Below the pieces are notes generated by a model. That model was not told where the DNA came from. It ran no database searches and saw only the letters and a program-made list of their open reading frames with translations. Positions 56,483-64,000 of a stretch of DNA of 64,000 nt are shown in pieces. Every line of letters begins with the position of its first letter. Position 1 is the stretch's first letter. This stretch comes from Plumapathes pennacea (lineage: Eukaryota > Cnidaria > Anthozoa > Antipatharia > Myriopathidae), in NCBI GenBank assembly GCA_964036295.1, contig OZ038466.1, positions 12,992,001-13,056,000 of the forward strand, in the 5' to 3' direction. The position numbers and the translations under genes are program-made.

Positions 56483-56920
56483 ATGAACAGAGCAGCAGCT
56501 TGCATAGCTGTTTTCCTCGTTGTGCTTCACGGAGTAGAGCGCGGACTTACGCAAGAAACGAGAACAAATTCTTTGACCAAAGCTAAGGCTCAAAGACTGG
56601 CATCCAGGCCTACAGACTTGGTAAAAACAGCTTTGCAGCTAATGCGACAAAGAAGGAGTATCGGAGTCAATGACGACGGTAACGTTGCCAACAAAAATGC
56701 TGACCAGAATAAGCCAGGAAAAAATGTCTTCCTGGAAACAAGTCCTCAAAATGACGAGGATGCGCACGTGATTGATAAACGTGAAATCCCTAATTCTGTG
56801 GAGGAAAACCTAGAAAGAGAATATCTGGAGGGTACGGATGGCCAAGAAGCAGCCGACAACAGTGATGCAAAAGAAAACAGGGCTCAACTTCACAGAACGA
56901 GAAGGAATCTTGATGAAAAT
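56483..56920 (+). CDS. TNF ligand exon 1: signal segment, furin-type sites
   Basis: It encodes residues 1-146 and ends in codon phase 0 at the donor GTGAGT. The N-terminus MNRAAACIAVFLVVLHGVER is a typical signal or anchor sequence. The rest is hydrophilic, with RQRR, KR and RTRR basic sites. RTRR lies only five residues before the exon end. Confidence 0.85.
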
Positions 56921-57014
56921 GTGAGTTCAACGTTGCTACACACACCTAATGTTCAATAAAACAATAATAGTCTTTTATAGTAGTTTTAATAGTAGTTTAT
57001 TATATGATGATGAA

Positions 57015-57107
<93 letters not shown>

Positions 57108-60100
57108 AATGATCATTTACATGTAGTTTGACAGATAATTACATTCCTTGAGTGACCTAAATATTATTGAGCCATTAATGAAATACTGTACAGGTGAGTA
57201 TGTCTCTGGTACATGTGCTGTATTGCTGTACATGTATATATGTACAAACCATGAACAGTAAATTAATGGTGATGATGAGGCTGATGATGTTGGTAGTGAT
57301 TCTTATGGTAGTGGTGGTGGTGATGAGGATAAGGATGATGATGATGAACATTGTACATAAACTCTACTAGTCCTATCTACAGATGAAGGATACTGTATGC
57401 TCAAGTTTGAAAATTTACTCTCATATTTGCAGTATTCTATACATTTAGAAAACTTCTGCTGTTCCTGCAGGCAGTACATGATCATATGATGATGAGGCTG
57501 ATGGTGTTGGTAGTGATTTTTATGGTAGTGGTTGTGTTGATGAGGATAAGGATGATGATTATGAACATTGTACATCATCCCTACTAGTCCTATCTACATA
57601 TGAAGGATAGTGTATGCTGAAGTTTGAAAATTCACTCTCACAGATTTGTAGTATTCCATACATTTAGAAAACTTTTGCTGTTCCTACATGATTGTATAAA
57701 CAGCAACTGTCACCCCGTAACTCTCAAACATTTCTGGAATGGGTGGGAGAATGTTTTATTTTAAGCATACGAACTCAATAGAAAAGTTCCCCCAGTGTAA
57801 ATGGTTGTATATTTAATCTATACACTATATGAACCATAATTATTGATCGACTCTCATTAAAAACTGATGATTGACTTTTAAATTAAACAAAAATGAATAC
57901 AGTCCCTTCCAAGTATCAGCCATACCATAAAACTTTTCACAACCAATATACTGTTTTTACTGAGACCATATTTAGTCAGATTTTGCTTATACCTCTCTGA
58001 TAGAAAACCAAAGCAAACACAATAATATTGAGATTAAAAATTATATGAATCTGCATAAAATGGTTTTGCTGAGACCAATACTATTTTATACTTTGACAAA
58101 AACCACTAACTAGCCTCATAAAAAACCACTTTCTTGTGCCACATATCCAAAATGTTCTTATTAACTACAAATCCTGATAACTCAAACCCACAATAACTCA
58201 AACTAATTTGTGTTTCCCTTTGGTGGTTCGAATTATCTGGACCCATTTACTACATTCACCCAGGACTCCCTTGAGGTATCTAAAAGGCACTACCCAAATG
58301 GCAGGGTTGTCACACTTCAGCAGGTGTTGGGTGAGATACTACCACTGTTGAAGGGACGAGACGGCCGTGATGGCCGAGATGGGAAGAATGGACGAGATGG
58401 AATAAGAGTAAGTTGAGTGTGAGAATTCTTTACTTTTTAAGTATAAGTCACATTTGGTACCTTTGTCTGCCAGATACAGTAACAGTCTGGTGTTGGTTGG
58501 TGAAATTACTTGGATTGGAGCTGAATTGAATTGAGATGTATTTCAGATGCCAGGGTGACAGGCTGGAATGAATCATCCTAGAATAAAAATGACTGTTTTG
58601 GGCTAATTTTAGCAATTTCTGTTACACAGAAAAAATTCAAACAAATGCAGTCTGTAGCACCATTAGGCTATTAACAATTATCCACCAATCTCCAGTAAGT
58701 AACATTAAGTTAATAATAAGTAATGGTAATAAATATAAATATTACAACTTTAGTTATGGCAATTGGATTAGTGTCCACAACTTAAACAATAACACAATAT
58801 TTACTGATGAGCAATGATAATTATAATGAATCGGAATAAGAATAAGAACAAGAATAATAATAAGAACAATGTTTTACACAAGAATGGTTTTCAGAGAGGT
58901 CTAGCTGCTACTTAAAATAATAATTAAAATATCTATCTGCATATCTACAAAAATACTAATTATTGCTAAAAAGCTAAAGATACCAATTACTAAGAAGTTA
59001 AAATACAACTAAAGTTAAAAACTTCTTTTTGTAAGGCTTCTTCGAGGAAATAATGATAACTGTACACATTTCACAGCAAAATTTAACAGTATTATGGCGA
59101 AAATGACAACAAACAACAACAGTATAACTGCAGGCGTAACTATATGATACGCTGACTAATAATTGTTGACATCAGCAGAAGCTTTGTATCACAGTAAACG
59201 ATGACAGTAACAGAAACAAACAATGCCGCAATGATAATAAAATACAGTATTATTGACCTCAAGTATTGTTAAACAATTATATGACCGAACCCGAATACCC
59301 TGTGACAGTGACACAAAACGGAGACTTTAATACACCACAGTTGAATAACGAGTTGAACACTTACCGACAAAGCCCAATAAATTGCCATGGCATTGCCCAA
59401 AACGTCTTTCTTTCTCTGAATTCGTATGCAAAAACGCAGCAGTGCTTTCCCGCCATGATGTATCAGCTGAGTAGCCACGCAATATTCTTTTTTTCCTGGG
59501 GGAGGGGCTAATACTTTACAGTGGACAAAAACAACTTATATTTTGTTGGTAAAAGTTAAAAAAAAAATCAGAGTAGCTAATATGGGCTCACACCTTCCAA
59601 AATCATGAAAAACTGAAGACTATTTCTTCGTCCAAAGGGAGAGCCAGGTTACCCAGGTCCCCCAGGACCCCCGGGTCCAGGACTCCCCGGTCCGTCAGGA
59701 TTAAAGGTATGTGGTGAAATCCAAAACACCGCCACTCACGGTGTGTAGTTAAAATATTTCAACCAGTCGTAAACAAATTTGCGTCATGGTTTTACTGGCC
59801 GCAATCACCAGTCAGTGCGAAAAAATGCAATCACGTGTTGCTTGCTAGTGTAAGAAGACAGTTGGGTTTAGTTGTTTGCTTCGTCTTTGACTGGACAAGA
59901 GCGCAGTGCTAAATTTCTTTGGACCAATCCGAAAAGGTATGAAACGCAAAACCTTAGCAATCAGACGATTATCAATCCGAAAGCGGCTCTAAAATAAGTG
60001 AAACTTAAAAGTTGTTGTTTGACGGGATTCAAAGGGTAGTTTTGGAGCAGTTCTGGCGAAGGGTATAAAATAAACTGGCTACAGCAACGGCCACTTAGAA

Positions 60101-62246
60101 ACCCCGAAAATACGCACCGGGTAGTAGAGAAGTTCTCTTCGCTTGCCACACAGCACATTTTCCGTTATATGTATTCCCGAGCTCTGCGAGGGTAAAATTA
60201 GTAGAGATGCTTCTCGCTTTTTTGAGACGCTGACAGAAACGCTGGCGCTGGCGCGCGTAATCTGTTGCGCGCCCGTGGTGAAGTCGTTTTGCGGCACCCT
60301 TTGTTCAAAAACAGTACATATGGCTTTACATAATGGAAAAAACAAATATCTCTGCGCTCTGTGAAATACGTCGACGACTCATGCACAGCTGAGATGAGTT
60401 TCAATTGAAAATGACTGTGGTCTACAACGGTGAACATGTTGTTGCGTACATGGAAGATTAGGGGTCGAGGAGACAAAACATATGAGTCTTAGCATTTTTG
60501 TAGAGACCGTTGGTTTTAATAATCAAATATGGTTTCAAAAAAACAATTTACTGATTAAGCCAAGTAACTATTCTGCATGTTTTTCAGAGCCTGACTCACG
60601 GAGAGCAAGGAGGGAGTCACCATAACCTTGGGACTTTACCACGGCCAGGGCATACCAATGTAAATAGAATGCTTTCTTATAGACCCCTTCACGGATTTGA
60701 ATGCATGATGGGTAATCGGGGCAAGAACAAAGAAACATCGACGCGTGCGAGAAGTCTCGGTTTAAGAGTGAAATGCTCACAATCACTGAAAGCTTGCAAT
60801 TGACAATTTGGAGTACTCGGAAGTTCCACCCATCATGCCTGAAATCCGTGAAGGGGTTTATTGTGTACACTATATACTTTGATAACCGCATTTCTATCAA
60901 CTACTTGAATGCTTAGTTACTGTGCATTGGATCGATGAAAAAGTTTGTCTACGAGAGCAAACATTTTTCGTTGTGTTCAAAGGAGTCACTGGTGTTGTGT
61001 GCGGTTTCTTGTCTGCTTGTAGGCAGTTAGTGTGTTACCACTTTCATTTAGTCTCTTGAGCATACGAAACAACTCTTGGTTGTTTCTGATGCATATCCGG
61101 ATCAACCTCTGTCAATATTATTCCCATGTTGAATATTGCGTGTGTCCCAAAACTGAGCCCCAAATTGAAAAACTGCTTATTTTTAAGACTCTATTTCAGG
61201 AGAAACCTTCAGCACATGTCACAAGCTTGATGACCACAAAGCTTCATTTCCATGATGGCCAAGGTAATGGACTCTTAAACCCCAAGACTAGCTGGACAGC
61301 AGAAGCAAACTTCTCCCCTTCGCTACCAACATTGTAGTTTAATAAGGGAAAAATGGCAGGTGATATCTTGCTTTGGTTCAAGCTGATCAGGCAACACATT
61401 CGCTTAACACATTTTCTTCAGAGAAGACTGGAAGACTTTGGCGCTATAGATCCTTGGGGGTTAAACGGTTAAATATGGCCTGGTGCCCTAATCGCTTCCT
61501 GTTAAACACGGGGGTGCACTATAAAAGGGCTACACGGAGATCTTCCAAAGGAAGATTTTTCCAAAGGCTTCAATTAAACAAAAAGGCTCCGGTTATAAAA
61601 CCAATGATGCGCACAGTTTTGTTAGTTTTCCGAGCAAGTGCATCTAGTCGAACTCCTCCCCAATTTGTCCAACTCAGCCCGAAATCGCAGCAGCGCTCGA
61701 GCAATTTTGTGGTCTTTGAAAAATTATGAGTGCTCATTTATTCCATATTGCACTTTGCAAATCATGCGATTACGTGTACAAATTATATTCCTATGCATTG
61801 ACAGTTTGTAATTTTCTCTTTCAACACCTCCTACGAAGTTGCATAAGCCCAGAGCTTGTAACCGAGGTTTAACGGTGCAGTAGGTAATGTGGAGCCCTAC
61901 TTGACTTTTATTTTCAGTCATCACATTCTGGAGTGCACATTCCTCCACCTCGCATCTCGCGGGTGGAATCAGGATAATCAATGGATGCTTGAGGATTCCT
62001 CAAGAAGGCCTCTACTTTGTATACTGTCAACTTCACTTCATGCAGGCCAGCACAACCACCGTTGGGTTTGAAGTCCTGGTGAATGGCCACAACGCTCTTT
62101 CCAAAGTTACCAGATCGGGCGAGGCTTCGTACTCGGGTGGCATTCTACACCTCACTAGTGGCAGTATTCTCTCTGTGAGAGTTCTCGGCCATGGAAACAT
62201 TGAAGGAGATCACTCGGTGAACTTTTTCGGTGTCTATGCCGTATAA
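56483..62246 (+). CDS. TNF-superfamily ligand with collagen stalk (ectodysplasin-like), spliced gene
   Basis: Model: join 56483-56920, 58264-58407, 59638-59706, (60588-60659), 61200-61263, 61918-62246, about 371 aa (347 without the bracketed exon). All introns are GT-AG and phases agree, including a codon split between the last two exons. Order: hydrophobic segment (residues 4-18), furin-type sites RQRR (55-58) and RTRR (138-141), a leucine-rich neck (TLQQVLGEILPLL), Gly-X-Y from 177 to 217, then a TNF homology domain with the signature EGLYFVYCQ and the closing FFGVYAV. TNF ligands form trimers and bind cysteine-rich receptors. Furin release before a collagen bundle is known for ectodysplasin A, so this protein is probably shed or secreted and clustered. 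Whether the N-terminus is a cleaved signal peptide or a type II anchor is open. Orthology to EDA is inference from architecture. Confidence 0.85.
57005..57115. repeat. (GAT)n microsatellite in TNF intron 1
   Basis: About 110 bases of near-perfect GAT triplets. The poly-aspartate frame through it is an artefact. Confidence 0.95.
57271..57690. repeat. Tandem duplication in TNF intron 1, ~217-bp period
   Basis: GATGATGAGGCTGATGATGT at 57271 restarts at 57488 as GATGATGAGGCTGATGGTGT. Both units continue through GAACATTGTACAT, CTACTAGTCCTATCTACA, AAGTTTGAAAATT and TTTAGAAAACTTCTGCTGTT or its close variant. Confidence 0.85.
58264..58407 (+). CDS. TNF ligand exon 2: neck and first collagen repeats
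   Basis: Acceptor TTCACCCAG, donor GTAAGT, 48 codons, phase 0 on both sides. It starts DSLEVSKRHYPNGRVVTLQQ, then a leucine-rich neck and six Gly-X-Y triplets rich in GRD (GRDGRDGRDGKNGRDGIR). RGD is not formed in frame. Confidence 0.85.
58408..59637. other. TNF ligand intron 2
   Basis: AT-rich intron with AATAAGAA-type low complexity around 58835-58870. I see no extra exon. Confidence 0.6.
59638..59706 (+). CDS. TNF ligand exon 3: collagen repeats
   Basis: Acceptor TCCAAAG, donor GTATGT, 23 codons in phase 0: GEPGYPGPPGPPGPGLPGPS followed by GLK. The triplets continue those of exon 2 without a break, but one residue is missing in GP-GLP, giving a single interruption. Proline in the Y position implies hydroxylation in a triple helix. 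Confidence 0.9.
60588..60659 (+). CDS. TNF ligand candidate exon 4 (optional spacer)
   Basis: It follows the good acceptor TGCATGTTTTTCAG and ends at the donor GTAAAT, 24 codons, phase 0: SLTHGEQGGSHHNLGTLPRP then GHTN. It would place a flexible Gly/His-rich spacer between the collagen and the TNF domain. The region borders a MITE at 60680 and may be repeat-derived, so it could be a false or alternative exon. The model stays in frame without it. Confidence 0.35.
60680..60860. mobile_element. Hairpin MITE in TNF intron, TAGACCCCTTCACGG ends
   Basis: TAGACCCCTTCACGGATTTG with AATGCATGATGGGT pairs with ACCCATCATGCCTGAAATCC with GTGAAGGGGTTTA over about 33 bases with few mismatches. Total 181 bp. 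Confidence 0.85.
61200..61263 (+). CDS. TNF ligand exon 5: start of TNF homology domain
   Basis: Acceptor CTCTATTTCAG, donor GTAATG. It encodes EKPSAHVTSLMTTKLHFHDG then Q and the first base of a valine codon. KPSAHV is the usual first strand of the TNF fold. Reading on past the donor soon meets a stop, so splicing is required. Confidence 0.85.
61918..62246 (+). CDS. TNF ligand exon 6: rest of TNF homology domain
   Basis: Acceptor GACTTTTATTTTCAG. The first two bases complete the split valine codon. The exon then reads ITFWSAHSSTSHLAGGIRII ... LRIPQEGLYFVYCQLHFM ... VLVNGHNALSKVTRSGEAS ... GHGNIEGDHSVNFFGVYAV and stops at TAA. GLYFVYCQ and the terminal FFG are the family hallmarks. A single cysteine pair (NGCL, YCQ) is present instead of the EDA pattern. 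Confidence 0.9.
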
Positions 62247-63685
62247 AACGTACTCCGCGTTCCGGAGGTTTTTGATCCGTCAATATCTCGAACCATTAAG
62301 CATCGATGAGGAGTGTAGCAGCTGCCGGAAGCCTCTTTTCTGATAGGTTTTTGTGTGTGGCAGCTTCATTGTTTTTAGGAGTTAGGGTTTACTAACCCCA
62401 TCGATGCGAGCGAGCGTGACGGACGATAAAACCGGAACCGCAGTGGTTAAAAATCTCACTTCTTGGATCAAGTAGCTGCCGTACGCGATCCTGCAAATCG
62501 TGTCGCGTGAACCAGTAAACCAAGTTAAGTTTAAAGTGTCGAGGTCAACTCATGGAAGCGATATTTTAACCGTTTGCTCGCGGCCTGACGGCTTTTCGTC
62601 GACTCACGCTCTCTCGCAATGGTCTAATGAATATATAGAGTTCATTTTGGGACAGGAATTTACTCACTTCATGACGCGAGTGTTTTGCAAAATACTTCAT
62701 TTTAGACTAAGACACTCAATTATTTGACGTTCTCACGCAAAAAAAGAGAGAGACATAAAATGATATATAATAACTTAAGGACAAGAAATTGCGTTTTTGT
62801 GTCCAAAGACCTGAACTTTAAAACTTGTTTCAGCTTAAAACATATCACCAGCACACACTGTTTTGTTGTGAGCAAACCCTACTTGAACAGCTACATCTCA
62901 TTCTGCACAGTTCACTATAGTGTAGTATATCACAATTACTAGTGTGGTTGAATTATTTAACCTCACTTTAAACTTTAGGGTCTTGTTGCTTGCCCGTTTT
63001 CCTCCATCAATCAACTTTCTAGTTTCCACGAATGTTGCAGCTTGAAAATCTATTTTGTTGGGAGTCTATTTATGTGACCGTCTCGTCAGTCTCGTGTGAT
63101 GGTTTGGACGTATGAAAAAAAAAAAAGACAATTGAGCAACTATAAAAGTTTACCTGTCTCCTCGATTTTAAGATGCTTCCTACACTCTATGCAGAATTTT
63201 AGGACAATAAATTATATGTATCGTTGGCAAAACTGGCCCACCCGCTCTATAATTTCCCAGCCCTGCGAGGCACTAATCACGGTACCATCTCGTTTTTGAA
63301 TGTTTGTCTGTAGCTTCCCCGCAACGCGGGGTCTTCTGGGAGCAACCTTAAGTCACGTCTGCTTTTACCCAGCCTTTCAAGGGGGCAAACAACATGGCGG
63401 CTTTAAACAGGAAAGATGAGAGCCTAAAATTTCGCCGAAGACCGGCGTGTTAATCGAAGTATATTATCCAGGAGTGCACAAATAGGTTTAAAAGTTTACT
63501 CTTAATTCAAAACTTATCGTGTTAATGTTAACGAGTACAGGCCGATATCATGACACCCTCAGTACGACTTCATGTAAACTTAGTGCAGTGACACCCACCA
63601 CTTATAGAGACACTAGCTAGCACCTTTGTGAAATACCATAATATTGTAAACCCGCTCCATATTAACCACCCCACCCACCCCCGAT
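62247..63685. other. TNF 3' UTR and spacer
   Basis: No further exon is supported. The first clear polyadenylation signal AATAAA is at about 63206, giving a possible 3' UTR of about 1 kb. Confidence 0.5.
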
Positions 63686-63713
63686 TCAATATGGGAGTTG
63701 AGTTGCCGGATGT

Positions 63714-63883
63714 TGGGCGCGGACCAAAAGTTCTATGAGCATGTACAGCGGAAGGCTGCATCGACCACCTGGCTCGCCGGTGGTGGGCATTGTGACAGCC
63801 GTCGATATCGTTGTTTGTTCGAATTTTCTAGTCCTTGGGGAAGATGGCATTTTCAAGCCACTGGCCATGTACGTTGTGGACAA
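63714..63883 (-). pseudogene. Decayed transposase-type fragment (TNND.. GWH region)
   Basis: The minus strand reads VHNVHGQWLENAIFPKD, a stop, then KIRTNNDIDGCHNAHHRRA. A frame change then gives GRCSLPLYMLIELLVR. The order W..TNNDVEGWHN..NRRA..LPLY.LI.LL is one I know from the C-terminal part of MULE/FLYWCH-associated transposase-like proteins abundant in invertebrate genomes. Here the tryptophan of GWH is cysteine, and one stop and one frameshift are present. Family assignment is from memory of the motif. Confidence 0.45.
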
Positions 63884-64000
63884 GCTCGTGCGGAGGTGTT
63901 CACACTCAGCTTGAAAAAAAAAAAAGATGGCCTGGATAAAGACAAGGACAGAATATCAAAGCCGCCTAGTACCAAGTGTCCAGGAGAAAAGACATAGAGC

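Noticed and set aside
56949..57131. Poly-aspartate frame
   Set aside because: It is the translation of the GAT microsatellite in a TNF intron.
61264..61337. Continuation of TNF exon 5 to the downstream stop
   Set aside because: Reading through gives a truncated domain. The GTAATG donor joins in phase to the exon that carries the TNF signature.

Overview
This looks like nuclear DNA from a cnidarian, most probably a stony coral or close relative. That is inferred from four things: AT-rich spacers packed with short hairpin transposons, an intronless class A neuropeptide-type receptor, a TNF-family ligand with a collagen stalk, and CR1/L2-like retrotransposon debris. No organism-specific marker gene is present. 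There is no bacterial-style operon, CRISPR array or rRNA.

Only two ordinary protein genes are convincing, and both lie in the last 13 kb. One is a complete single-coding-exon seven-transmembrane receptor (51543-52610, +). The other is a spliced TNF-superfamily ligand (56483-62246, +) whose exons join in phase: signal segment and furin-type sites, a collagen Gly-X-Y stalk split over two exons, then a TNF homology domain split over two exons. The layout resembles vertebrate ectodysplasin A.

The first 51 kb is gene-poor and built from repeats. Two related dispersed families dominate. R1 has copies at 1718-3915, 5566-8261 and 42226-45238; F2 has copies at 8686-9889, 18538-19498, 19499-20270 and 21348-22140. 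They share a ~105-bp module and a promoter-like block (TGACG, E-box, CCAAT), and R1 carries a conserved membrane-protein reading frame, intact only in the first copy. A decayed non-LTR retrotransposon (about 24905-29752, -) has been hit by a hairpin MITE and by a 2.2-kb foldback transposon. The foldback itself contains a second foldback transposon, and both are bounded by exact target-site duplications. A tRNA-derived SINE shares a 3' tail type with this LINE.

Many other MITEs and foldbacks are scattered through the window (6195, 9557, 13786, 15797, 26066, 32648, 42746, 46878, 47292, 47487, 50856, 60680). Unusual tandem arrays of GC-rich hairpins lie at 10.2 and 12.3 kb. An STPR-like basic repeat ORF lies at 38143-38523, and a decayed transposase fragment at the right edge. 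The most notable items are the R1/F2 family with its ORF and shared promoter block, the nested foldbacks, and the ectodysplasin-like ligand.
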